Assembly (NCBI RefSeq): GCF_001548115.1
Contig: NZ_AP014821.1
Location: 3,351,262-3,415,261, forward strand
DNA from: Geminocystis sp. NIES-3709
GTDB lineage: Bacteria > Cyanobacteriota > Cyanobacteriia > Cyanobacteriales > Cyanobacteriaceae
DNA: 64,000 nt
Reading direction: 5' to 3'
This document shows, piece by piece, positions 54,745 through 63,524 of this stretch. The notes below the pieces were generated by a model. It did not search any database. It saw only the letters and a program-made list of their open reading frames with translations, and was not told the DNA's origin. The position numbers and the translations under genes were made by a program. How positions within the stretch are numbered: position 1 is the first letter of the stretch; each line of letters opens with the position of its first letter.

Positions 54745-56313
54745 ATGATCAAATACCTCCACTATCGATGGATTAAACCTATTGCTTTGGGGTTATTGGC
54801 TTGTATAATGATAATTTTCATGACCTTTAACCCTTTTATCGTACCTTCAGCAAAAAGTCAGTTAATTTCTTTCAAAGTAGGCACAGAACCAACTTTTCCA
54901 CCCTTTGAGATGCCTTCTGAAGATGGCAGTGGTTTACAAGGTTTTGATATTGATTTAATGAAAGCTATTGGTAATGAAGTCGGTTTGGAGATGGTGTTTG
55001 AATCCTTACCTTTTGATGGTCTTATCCCTGCATTACAATCAAATACGATCGATGCAGCCGTTAGCGGTATTACGATCACTGCTGAAAGAGGACAATCCGT
55101 AGGTTTTTCTAGTCCTTATTTTAAAGCAGGTTTAGCCATTGCAGTACAAGAAAATAATACAAAGATTGACAATTTTGAAGATTTAACAGGAAGAAAAATT
55201 GCCGTACAAATAGGTACAACTGGGGCGATGGAAGCAGAAAAAATCCCGAATGCTCAAATAGTTGCTTTTGATTCCGCAGTATTAGCTTTACAAGAATTGG
55301 TTAACGGAAAAGTTGAAGCAGTAGTAAATGATGCACCAGTAACATTATTTGCTATCAAAAATGCAGGATTAAGAGGAGTCAAAGTTGTCGGGGAATTAGT
55401 CACGGAAGAGTTTTATGGCATAGCTTTACCCATTAACTCCGAGAAGACTATGTTACTCAATTATGGCTTATTTCAAATTTTACGCAACGGCACTTATAAA
55501 CAAATTTATCAAAAATGGTTTGCAGGTGAGCCTTTCATATTACCTTTGATTGCTCCTTCTTTAATAGGCACTACGTCTTCAGACTTTACTACAAATCCCC
55601 TGAGTGGTAGTGGTAGTCAATCAGTTTTAACTTTACTTATTCAAAGATTACCTCAAGGGGCTGTTGTCACAATTACTTTAACGGCTTTGTCGATCTTTTT
55701 TGGTTTAATGGGAGGCTCATTTATCGCTTTTGGCTTAATTTCTGATCACAAAATTCTCAAAAATATTTTACGCATCTATGTAGAATTTTTTCGAGGTACG
55801 CCAATGTTAGTACAACTATTTATTATTTATTTTGGTTTACCAGCTTTTTTTCAAGGCATCGGATTACAATGGAGTTTACAACGACTTCCTGCGGCGGTTA
55901 TTGCCCTGAGTTTAAATGTTGCCGCCTATCTTGCAGAAATCATCAGGGGGGGTATTCAATCGATCGATAAAGGACAATGGGAAGCCTGTGAAGCATTGGG
56001 AATGAATAGATTACAAACCTTAAAAGAAGTAATTATGCCCCAAGCATTTCGCAGAATTTTACCACCATTAGGCAATGAATTTATAACCCTTATCAAAGAC
56101 ACCAGTTTAGTTGCCGTAATCGGTTTTGCAGAATTATTCCGCCAAGGACAATTAATTGTAGCCACTACATTCCAAGCCTTTCAAGTTTATATTGCTGTGG
56201 CGTTAGTTTATCTTGTTTTAACTACTTTATCCTCTTTTGGATTTAAGTGGTTAGAGCAAAAAATGGATCCTGTAGGACAAAAGAAAGAAAAAGGATTATT
56301 AAGAAATGCTTAG
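54745..56313 (+). CDS. Amino acid ABC transporter binding protein-permease fusion (BgtB type)
   Basis: A 522-residue fusion. A signal/anchor helix (about 11-34) precedes a type 3 solute-binding domain (about 41-270; KVGTEPTFPPFEM, GFDIDLMKAI, DAAVSGITIT). The C-terminal permease domain (about 300-515, five helices) carries the EAA coupling loop WEACEALGMNRLQTLKEVIMPQA near 412-432, split here only for naming. Such fusions take up basic amino acids and glutamine. The divergent ATPase gene is its likely partner. Together they may also salvage leaked glutamine or arginine. Confidence 0.92.
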   Translation: MIKYLHYRWIKPIALGLLACIMIIFMTFNPFIVPSAKSQLISFKVGTEPTFPPFEMPSEDGSGLQGFDIDLMKAIGNEVGLEMVFESLPFDGLIPALQSNTIDAAVSGITITAERGQSVGFSSPYFKAGLAIAVQENNTKIDNFEDLTGRKIAVQIGTTGAMEAEKIPNAQIVAFDSAVLALQELVNGKVEAVVNDAPVTLFAIKNAGLRGVKVVGELVTEEFYGIALPINSEKTMLLNYGLFQILRNGTYKQIYQKWFAGEPFILPLIAPSLIGTTSSDFTTNPLSGSGSQSVLTLLIQRLPQGAVVTITLTALSIFFGLMGGSFIAFGLISDHKILKNILRIYVEFFRGTPMLVQLFIIYFGLPAFFQGIGLQWSLQRLPAAVIALSLNVAAYLAEIIRGGIQSIDKGQWEACEALGMNRLQTLKEVIMPQAFRRILPPLGNEFITLIKDTSLVAVIGFAELFRQGQLIVATTFQAFQVYIAVALVYLVLTTLSSFGFKWLEQKMDPVGQKKEKGLLRNA

Positions 56314-56482
56314 ATGAAGGCAGATTAAAAGATTAGGAGAAGATTTTTAAAGAAACAACTATTAGTTTTGATGAAATTCATCGATAAATTCAAAAAATTA
56401 CCTCTCGATTTTAGGTATTTCTTTTATCTCCATACTCCTACCTTCATCAGAAGACTTTTTCAGAAACCTTAATTACTAATTG

Positions 56483-56719
56483 TTAAATAACTTGCTCAAC
56501 TTCAGCGATTTCGGGAATATATTCTCTTAATCTTCGTTCAATACCCATTCTTAAGGTCATAGTAGAACTAGGACAAGAACCACAAGCACCTTGTAATCTT
56601 AATTTGACTGTAGGCCCATCAATTTCGACTAATTCCACGTTGCCACCATCAGCCATAAGATAAGGACGTAATTCATCTAATACTTGTTCTACGTTTTCGT
56701 TAGTCAATGCTAAAGACAT
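56483..56719 (-). CDS. nfu: NifU C-terminal-domain Fe-S scaffold (Nfu)
   Basis: A 78-residue protein with the Nfu motif CGSCPSS (C46 and C49) following [14 protein letters not shown]. Nfu dimers hold a labile Fe-S cluster and hand it to apo-proteins; in cyanobacteria the single-domain form is the main scaffold linked to photosystem I clusters. Length is typical. Only the C-terminal NifU domain is present. Confidence 0.95.
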   Translation of the reverse strand: MSLALTNENVEQVLDELRPYLMADGGNVELVEIDGPTVKLRLQGACGSCPSSTMTLRMGIERRLREYIPEIAEVEQVI

Positions 56720-56843
56720 AATCTTTAATAATAATTTTTTGTTAGGTAGATTTTAATTTCAGTTTTGTTCATCTATTATAACTCTGAACAGTTAGTAATT
56801 AATGAAATACCTACATAGAATCCAGTAAATAAATCGAAAAATC

Positions 56844-57560
56844 CTACTTATGGTCGATCGACCATTCAATTTGTCGTAAAATCCCTCTAATTGTGGCTAA
56901 TTCCTGACGGGTAAGATTCGTACGATTGATAATTCGTCGTAACTTTTCCATTTTTTTTGGTGCTGTATGAGAATATAAATAATTGACTTGCAATAACACC
57001 GATTCCAAATGTTGATAATATCCTTCCAATTCATCTATATTTGCTAAATCTTCTAGGGAAGAATCTTGTTGAATAGGTGATTCTTGAGACAGTTGATAAA
57101 GTTCGTAAGCACAGATACCAACAGCTTGAGCTAAATTAAGAGAAGGATATTCAGGATTAGCCGGAATACACACAAAACGTTGAGCATAACTCAATTCTTG
57201 ATTGCTTAAACCTCTGTCTTCAGGACCAAAAATTAAAGCAGAAGTGATATTTGCTCCTTTTAACCAAGGAATTGCTTGTCTAGGAGTTTCTAATAATGTC
57301 GGTACGTCTCTTTCTCTAGCGGTAGTGGCGATGGCTCTTTGGCATCCTTGTAAGGCTTGAGGTAAAGAATGAACAATGTTTGCTTTTTCTAATACTTCGA
57401 TCCCATGAACTGCCATAATTTTGGCATCTTCCGATAAATGATCACAACGGGGGTTGACGATCGTTAACTGACTTAATCCCATATTACGCATAACTCTTGC
57501 GATCGAGCCAATATTTCTTTCTCCTGCCGGTTCTACTAAAATTATTTTGACCTGAAACAT
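56844..57560 (-). CDS. TrmJ/TrmH-type SPOUT RNA methyltransferase
   Basis: A 238-residue protein with SPOUT motifs: VEPAGERNIGSIARVMRNMG at the N-terminus (motif 1, N16 region), ALIFGPEDRGLSNQEL (motif 2) and PSLNLAQAVGICAYEL (motif 3, knot). It lacks the extra domain of TrmL/RlmB. TrmJ makes 2'-O-methyl at tRNA position 32; the family assignment is firm, the exact target is not. The 35-bp gap to the next gene is a divergent promoter region. Confidence 0.88.
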   Translation of the reverse strand: MFQVKIILVEPAGERNIGSIARVMRNMGLSQLTIVNPRCDHLSEDAKIMAVHGIEVLEKANIVHSLPQALQGCQRAIATTARERDVPTLLETPRQAIPWLKGANITSALIFGPEDRGLSNQELSYAQRFVCIPANPEYPSLNLAQAVGICAYELYQLSQESPIQQDSSLEDLANIDELEGYYQHLESVLLQVNYLYSHTAPKKMEKLRRIINRTNLTRQELATIRGILRQIEWSIDHK

Positions 57561-57595
57561 TTTATAATAAATACAAAATTTTAAATATAACTACT

Positions 57596-57865
57596 ATGAC
57601 AGAAATTATTACTCAAGCTATTAGCGATCGAATTTGTAAACATATGAATGATGATCATCAAGATGCAGTAAAATTATATGCTCAATATTATGGCAAAATT
57701 GACACCCTCGAAACTGCTAAAATGTTGTCGATCGATCCTCAAGGAATGTACTTAATCATTGATAATCACGAAGAAAATCCCCTCAGAATTGAATTTGATC
57801 ATACTTTAACTGATGCTAAAGACGCTCATACAACTCTAGTAGAAATGATGAAACAAGCAAAATAA
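57596..57865 (+). CDS. DUF2470 domain protein
   Basis: An 89-residue protein that is a single DUF2470 domain. The pattern ICKHMNDDHQDAVKLYAQYY (about 12-31) and the later IDPQGMYL..LRIEFDHTLTDAKDAHTTLV are typical. The domain also occurs at the C-terminus of haem-utilisation proteins and in plant tetrapyrrole regulators. Stand-alone copies are common in cyanobacteria, and a role with haem or flavin is possible but not shown. Confidence 0.85.
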   Translation: MTEIITQAISDRICKHMNDDHQDAVKLYAQYYGKIDTLETAKMLSIDPQGMYLIIDNHEENPLRIEFDHTLTDAKDAHTTLVEMMKQAK

Positions 57866-58049
57866 TTAAGAATCTAGGAATTAGGAATTAGAAATTAATA
57901 AATTTTCCTTTATTTACCAATCGTCAATTGTCCATTGTTAAAAAGTATCTTTTGAATTTTAAAAACTTTTCAACTATAATGATTCAAGTATTTAGACAAA
58001 CGATCGAAATTGATTGATTGTCTTTGATGTAATATAACCACTTAAAACT

Positions 58050-58853
58050 ATGACTGGAAAAGTAATAGATAGTGGTGCTAACAGTATCCTTTTAGTGATA
58101 TTGCCTATAGCGTTAATCATAATGGTAGTATTTGTCTTTTGGCCTGTAATTGTGGGGATTTTCATCCTTACATTGGGTTTTAAATTATGGCAAAAATATC
58201 GTTTGAAACAACTATCTGAACAAATAGATCCTTTTTTCAATCAATTAATACAAGCAAATCAAGGTTGCTTAACGGTAATCGATATTACCACCAAAACCAA
58301 CCTAAGTGCTAGTACTGCCCGTTGGTATTTAGACCAAAAAACACAAGAATATGGTGCAGTCAAAAGATTATATGAAGATAAAGGAATCGTCTATTATTTC
58401 TTAACAGCTAACGCTTTGGGTAGTATCTTTGATGATAGTGAACCAGATAGTGATACTGATATAGCACCTAGTTTAACCGCTTCATTTTCCAATACTGAAA
58501 CAACTACAGTTATTGAATCTCAATCTGCAAAAGTTCCAGAGAAAATCGTTACTCCCGTAGTGGATGAACCTTCGACAACAACAGTAATTTCATCTCAACC
58601 TAGTCCATCTGTTTCTGATAACTTTCCCCCCTCTCCACCTCCCAAAGAAACAGAAATTTCTACGACTAACATAACTGAAAGCAACATTAATGCTTTGAAT
58701 CAGAGTGAATTAGCCAAACGTTTAGAAGTGAGTCCTAGCACGGTAGGAAAACGAAGATCTGATGCTGATTTTACTTTGTGGACTCAAACTCGTGATCCAG
58801 ATGGAGTTGCTTGGCAGTATATAGAGGAAACGAAGTTGTTTATTCCCCAATAA
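58050..58853 (+). CDS. Membrane protein with cytosolic winged-helix-like and HTH segments
   Basis: A 267-residue protein. A strongly hydrophobic N-terminus (about 14-46) suggests one or two membrane helices. A wHTH-like part follows (about 50-125; LTVIDITTKTNLSASTARWYLDQ looks like a recognition helix). A long Ser/Thr/Pro-rich linker (130-215) leads to a second HTH-like segment (218-250; LNQSELAKRLEVSPSTVGKRRSD). This layout resembles a membrane-tethered regulator. I do not recognise a named family. It stands alone. Confidence 0.65.
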   Translation: MTGKVIDSGANSILLVILPIALIIMVVFVFWPVIVGIFILTLGFKLWQKYRLKQLSEQIDPFFNQLIQANQGCLTVIDITTKTNLSASTARWYLDQKTQEYGAVKRLYEDKGIVYYFLTANALGSIFDDSEPDSDTDIAPSLTASFSNTETTTVIESQSAKVPEKIVTPVVDEPSTTTVISSQPSPSVSDNFPPSPPPKETEISTTNITESNINALNQSELAKRLEVSPSTVGKRRSDADFTLWTQTRDPDGVAWQYIEETKLFIPQ

Positions 58854-59229
58854 GTTGAAACCTATCAATATCTATTGGTGAAGCAAGATAAGTCTAAGGA
58901 GACTAAAAGACGAGAAGATGGGCTTTAGGTTCACAAATAATGGTTGACAGTTGATACTTGAAAAAGTAAAAGTTGGTTGGGTTTTTATTCTTTAACCCAA
59001 TCTAACCTGAGTTCGATGAAAAAAATCTTTGATGTGGCTAGGTTTTAGGTTTTAGGCTAATGGTTAATTTTGCCAAATCTGTTTAATTATTTAATTAAAT
59101 AAATCTAAGTAAAATCAATTGTTAATGGTTTTTTATCAATTATTTACTTAATACTTAACAACTAATACCTTACCTTTACCCATAAATTTTATGTCGAACT
59201 GAGGTAATCTACAGTTTTTATGAGGGATT
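58854..59229. other. 376-bp gap before the amidase gene
   Basis: Contains a short hairpin TTGGGTT..AACCCAA (58977-59000) without a T-run, and a family B dispersed repeat in minus orientation (59071-59204). No ORF. The amidase promoter must lie in or next to the repeat. Confidence 0.5.
59071..59204 (-). repeat. Dispersed intergenic repeat, family B, copy 2
   Basis: On the minus strand it reads CCTCAGTTCGACATAAAAT at the start and CAGATTTGGCA at the end, aligning to 3044-3184 with small gaps. It ends 26 bp before the amidase start codon. Confidence 0.65.
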
Positions 59230-60969
59230 ATGATACCACCGCAAAAGTTTTGGCAAGGTTTATTTTTAACTGCTTCTTTTAGTTTAATAATGGATTATGC
59301 TTCGGCACAATCTTTGACGGTTGTTTATCCTCCTGTTAATCATGAAACCACCGCAGATTCTATTTTTATTATCGGTTCGGCTAATGCTAATGGTAATGTA
59401 TATGTTAACGATCGATCAATTAAACGATCGTCTCAAGGTTATTTTGCACCAAGTATTCCCCTACAAATAGGCAAAAATGAGTTAGTTATTCGCTACGGTA
59501 ACGAAGAAATTAAAAGAATTGTAACGAAAAAAGATATTTCTCAACCATCTAAATTTACTCCTGTTTTCCCTACACAAAATATTAGTAGATTACCAAATGA
59601 ATTAATTTGTTTTCAAGCGATCGCACCTTTAAATAGTCAAGTATTTGTCAGTCTAGCAGGAGAAAGCATTAATCTCACTCCCGATTTAACGATGACGAAT
59701 TTACCCTCTAATGCCTCTATCCTCACGGGGAATAACCAAGGACAAAAAATCATCTCTCAGTCGTGGGAAAATAAAAAAGGATGTGCTAGTTTTGGCAATG
59801 TTAAAACGACTGTTACTCCTACCTTTGTCATGAATCATCAGGGAATCACAGTAACAGAAATAAGTCAAGGAAATGTAACAATTCTTAATCCTCAAGAGTT
59901 GAGCGTCATTGAAATTATCTCAGAACAAGGTGTAACTCGATCGGGTGCAAGTACCAATCATTCAAGGTTAACTCCTTTACCGCAAGGTACAAGGGCATTA
60001 GTTACGGGAAAAGAAGGAGACTGGTTACGTTTAGATTATGGCGCATGGATAAAAGCAGAAGAAACAAGAGTTTTACCAACAAATGTACCTCCAACTTCCA
60101 TTATTCGCAGTGTGTCTTCCCGTCAATTAGACAATCGCACAGAGGTTATTTTTCCCTTACAAAATCCTGTACCTATTTCCATTCGTCAAGGAGATAATAC
60201 TTTTACTCTCACTTTACACAATACCACTGCGGAAACCGATACTATTCGTTTCGATGATGACTCTTTAATAAAGCGTTTAGATTGGTATCAAACTTCCCCC
60301 TCTCAGGTTGACTATATTTTTAACTTTAAATCCGATCGACAATGGGGTTATGATGTTCGTTATCAGGGTAGTAATTTGATTCTTACTTTTAATCATGCAC
60401 CTTCTAACATTCAAAGTACAACTATTTTATTAGATCCGGGTCATGGTGGAGAAGAAAAAGGATCACTAGGGGCAACTGGTTATCCGGAAAAAGATGTTAA
60501 TTTAGCGGTATCTCTCTTATTAGCAGAAGAATTGAGAAAAAGAGGTATGACAGTTTATTTAACGAGAGAAACTGATACTTTTGTATCCTTAGTCGATCGA
60601 CAAAAAATGATCAATCAATTAAAACCAACTCTCGCCTTTTCTATTCACTATAATGCTTTACCTGATGGGGGCAACGCCGAAAAAACTCAAGGAGTTAGTA
60701 CATTTTGGTATCATCCCCAAGCCCATGATATAGCGGTATTTATGCACAATTATCTGGTTAAAACCTTAAATAGACCTAGCTATGGGGTATATTGGAATAA
60801 TCTAGCCCTCACTCGTCCTTATACATCTCCTAGCATATTATTAGAGTTAGGTTTTATGATTAATCCTGATGAATTTGAATGGATTACTAATCCTCAAGAT
60901 CAAAAGCAATTAGCACAAATAATAGCCAATGGTATTACAGAATGGATAAAGAAGGACAATGAACAATGA
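59230..60969 (+). CDS. N-acetylmuramoyl-L-alanine amidase (AmiC type)
   Basis: A 579-residue secreted amidase. Signal peptide (about 1-26, MDYASAQ). The middle holds a carbohydrate-binding-like beta domain, an SH3b-like segment (about 225-280, GVTRSGASTNHSRLTPLP) and an AMIN-like segment (about 295-390). The Amidase_3 domain (about 398-575) has zinc ligands H405 in DPGHGG, E420 in GYPEKDVN and H473 in SIHYNA, and catalytic E539 in LLELGFM. It cuts the stem peptide from muramic acid during cell separation. It stands alone and is flanked by dispersed repeats on both sides. Confidence 0.93.
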   Translation: MIPPQKFWQGLFLTASFSLIMDYASAQSLTVVYPPVNHETTADSIFIIGSANANGNVYVNDRSIKRSSQGYFAPSIPLQIGKNELVIRYGNEEIKRIVTKKDISQPSKFTPVFPTQNISRLPNELICFQAIAPLNSQVFVSLAGESINLTPDLTMTNLPSNASILTGNNQGQKIISQSWENKKGCASFGNVKTTVTPTFVMNHQGITVTEISQGNVTILNPQELSVIEIISEQGVTRSGASTNHSRLTPLPQGTRALVTGKEGDWLRLDYGAWIKAEETRVLPTNVPPTSIIRSVSSRQLDNRTEVIFPLQNPVPISIRQGDNTFTLTLHNTTAETDTIRFDDDSLIKRLDWYQTSPSQVDYIFNFKSDRQWGYDVRYQGSNLILTFNHAPSNIQSTTILLDPGHGGEEKGSLGATGYPEKDVNLAVSLLLAEELRKRGMTVYLTRETDTFVSLVDRQKMINQLKPTLAFSIHYNALPDGGNAEKTQGVSTFWYHPQAHDIAVFMHNYLVKTLNRPSYGVYWNNLALTRPYTSPSILLELGFMINPDEFEWITNPQDQKQLAQIIANGITEWIKKDNEQ

Positions 60970-61094
60970 ACAATGTACAATTGACAGTTACCATTACCTT
61001 TAAGGAAGAGGATTGAATTAGATAGAAAGTGAGTGGGAAACCTTTTATCTTTTTATCCTTAAAAGAGGAGGTTTTAACGTTGAATGGATCAATT
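60969..61094 (+). repeat. Dispersed intergenic repeat, family A, copy 2
   Basis: Begins AACAATGTACAATTGACAGT and ends with GAGGAGGTTTTAACG..TGAATGGATCAATT, the same two blocks as 2961-3018 but with about 70 bp of extra sequence between. It starts at the amidase stop codon. Confidence 0.5.
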
Positions 61095-61206
61095 AATGGG
61101 GATGATTAATTAAATTAACATCTAACTAACTCTTAACACTTAATTGCTAACCGCTACTTAATGAGATAATCAGAATCAATATCGGCAATATTAGACTTAG
61201 AAAACT

Positions 61207-62100
61207 ATGGGATTTAAAATTCTACTATTAATCTCGATCGTAATTATAACAGGGTTATTTTATATACAGAATGCCCAGACAATTACGCTAGTTTTTTTTG
61301 GATTTAATTCTCTCAATTTACCTTTATCTTTGTGGATTATTTTAGCAGTATTGGCAGGAATTTTTTCCAGTTTCATTATTCAATTGTTAAGCTATTCTGC
61401 TCCACAAAATCGAGACAATTCTTCAGCAAAAAAACCATCTTATAACCCTCCTTCTAGTCCTCAACCATCTTTTAAAAACACACCTAAAAATAAAGTTTTT
61501 TCTCAACCTTTGCCAGTAGAAAATAATACTCAATATAAGAGCCAACCTGAAGAAATAGATCCAGATTTTGACTTCGATTTTGAAGAAGATTTTATCCCGG
61601 AAACTTCTCTCATTTACCAAAAAGATAATATTAATATTAAACAAAAAAAAGAACAGATAAATCTAAATTTTGAAGATAATGTTCCTGTCGAAAATATTTC
61701 TCAAGATGAGGTAATTATTACAGAAAAAAATCAGGAAGTTTTAGAAAATATTAACTTTTCTATCTCAGAAACATTAGAGGAAGAATCATCAAAAATAGAA
61801 GAAAAAGAAGAAGACATGATTTATTCTCCCGTAGAAGATATACCTTCAGAAACTTTCTTGAAAATCAGAGAAGCCTCTCTTTATTCCTATCAACCGGGGG
61901 AAAAAACTGAAATTACTCCTAAACGTCTCAACCCGACTCCTCCTAAAACTCGATCGAGTAATTCTCCTAAATCATTGGATAATAAAGAGAGAAAACAAGT
62001 TTATGATGCCCCTTATCGGGTGATTTCTCCTGCATCTGACAATATATTACCGAAAGATGACGAAGAATTTTTCGATGATGATGAAGATTGGGATTTTTAG
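61207..62100 (+). CDS. LapA-domain membrane protein with acidic cytosolic tail
   Basis: A 297-residue protein. The first 65 residues form the LapA (DUF1049) hairpin of two membrane helices (about 3-20 and 38-62; FYIQNAQTITLVFFGFNSLNLPLS between). The rest is disordered and acidic (EIDPDFDFDFEEDF, ending FFDDDEDWDF), with Ser/Pro-rich and Lys-rich patches. LapA proteins in other bacteria act in envelope lipopolysaccharide control; the tail is not part of the usual family. Role unknown here. Confidence 0.75.
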   Translation: MGFKILLLISIVIITGLFYIQNAQTITLVFFGFNSLNLPLSLWIILAVLAGIFSSFIIQLLSYSAPQNRDNSSAKKPSYNPPSSPQPSFKNTPKNKVFSQPLPVENNTQYKSQPEEIDPDFDFDFEEDFIPETSLIYQKDNINIKQKKEQINLNFEDNVPVENISQDEVIITEKNQEVLENINFSISETLEEESSKIEEKEEDMIYSPVEDIPSETFLKIREASLYSYQPGEKTEITPKRLNPTPPKTRSSNSPKSLDNKERKQVYDAPYRVISPASDNILPKDDEEFFDDDEDWDF

Positions 62101-62229
62101 TTTTTATAAATTTTACAGAGAATGACTATTCATCATTTTCAATTCTCATCAACATAAATTTATTCCCTTGTTGAGTATAAAATTAATATTTTCATTCTCA
62201 GAAATCACTTTAATCTTAAATTATTCCAA

Positions 62230-62664
62230 ATGAATAAGTATCTCTTTACTTTTTGCTCTTTAATTCTCTCTTATAATTGTTTTATTTTTACAGCTTCTGC
62301 TCAATCGAAAATATATAATCCGATTCCGATACAAGAAAGTCAACCGATTTCTGATACTCTCACCAGCGATGATATTCCCACAGGAGAAGGTGGTTTTGCC
62401 AGAGATTATATTATTAGTTTAGAAAAAGGTGATCAAATTGCGATCGATTTAATGTCAGATGATTTTGACACGGTAGTGGCTTTAATCAAACAAGATGGCA
62501 CAACTATTGCAGAAAATGATGATGCCCCTGATAGTGAAAGTAATTCCCTTCTTTTTACCCGTATCGCCGAAGAAGGGATATATATTATTAGGGTAAAGGC
62601 TTTTGGTACTACTGGTAATGGAAAATTTACTCTAAAATTAACAAAATTAAAACCAGTACCCTAG
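62230..62664 (+). CDS. Secreted PPC-domain protein
   Basis: A 144-residue protein with a signal peptide (about 1-25, ending ASAQS) followed by one pre-peptidase C-terminal (PPC) beta-sandwich: RDYIISLEKGDQIAIDLMSDDFDTVVALI, then IAENDDAPDSESNSLL and GIYIIRVKAFGTTGNGKFTLKL, given here in separate pieces. PPC domains usually sit next to secreted enzymes; this one is alone. Function unknown. Confidence 0.8.
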   Translation: MNKYLFTFCSLILSYNCFIFTASAQSKIYNPIPIQESQPISDTLTSDDIPTGEGGFARDYIISLEKGDQIAIDLMSDDFDTVVALIKQDGTTIAENDDAPDSESNSLLFTRIAEEGIYIIRVKAFGTTGNGKFTLKLTKLKPVP

Positions 62665-62880
62665 AAAATGAATTAATTTTGACCAATGATGTTTTTATCA
62701 ACTATTCAAACTATTCCTTCCTATCACCGATAATTTATGATAAAGGTGCAAGATCTAAACTAAATATTAACTTTTTTTGAGGAGATTTTTGTAAAAGTGT
62801 GGATCATTAACGATCGTTTGCTAAAATAACATCGGGTGCTAAAATAGCATCGAAAATTTAAGGATAATTATAGATAGTCT

Positions 62881-63384
62881 TTGAGTCAATCACTAGAAAT
62901 TCCTAAACTTGATACTTTGGCGCAAGAATTAGCGGCTATTCAGCAAACAAGCTCGAAAAAAATAGCACTGCTAGGTTCTCGTCATGTTCCTATTACTCAT
63001 CAACATTTAATCGAAATGATGAGTTACGCTCTTGTGTTAGAAGGCAACCGAATCATTACCTCTGGGGCGATAGGTACTAATTCCGCCGCAATCAAAGGGG
63101 CAATGAAAGCAGATCCAAATCTTTTGACGGTGATTTTACCCCAAAGTCTTCATCGTCAACCGAGAGAATCTCAAGATCAATTACAACAAGTTATTCACTT
63201 GGTAGAAAATCCTGATCATGATCATCTTTCCTTAGGAGAGGCTAGTGCTATTTGCAATCGAGATATTATTTCTCGTTGTCAACAGTTAATTTGCTTCGCT
63301 TTTCATGATAGTCAGACTTTAATGCAAACTTGCGAAGAAGCTGATGAACAACGAAAATTAGTCACTAGATTTTATTTTGATTAG
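62881..63384 (+). CDS. DprA/LOG-like Rossmann-fold protein
   Basis: A 167-residue protein. The DprA-like Rossmann core is visible: KIALLGSRHVPI at the first strand, NRIITSGAIGTNSAAIKGAMK as the G-S/T-G loop and helix, and LTVILPQSLHRQP. It lacks the DprA winged helix. The start must be the TTG at 62881, because a TAG lies 6 bp upstream in frame and no other start precedes the conserved core. Small proteins of this type are annotated as DNA recombination-mediator-like; a nucleotide-binding role is likely. Confidence 0.75.
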   Translation: MSQSLEIPKLDTLAQELAAIQQTSSKKIALLGSRHVPITHQHLIEMMSYALVLEGNRIITSGAIGTNSAAIKGAMKADPNLLTVILPQSLHRQPRESQDQLQQVIHLVENPDHDHLSLGEASAICNRDIISRCQQLICFAFHDSQTLMQTCEEADEQRKLVTRFYFD

Positions 63385-63524
63385 TTCTAACAAAACTATA
63401 AAAAGTTATAAGCAGGAGACTTAAGGCAAAAATATCTCGTTTTGTCTTGTCTCATGCCCATAAAATCCTGTTTCTGTTTTACAATGGTTTTCAATTATTG
63501 GATCTTGGCAAGGATTTTTCATGC

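Noticed and set aside
58977-59000. TTGGGTT..AACCCAA hairpin as terminator
   Set aside because: It has a 7-bp stem and a 10-nt loop but no T-run on either strand, and it is over 120 bp from the nearest gene end.
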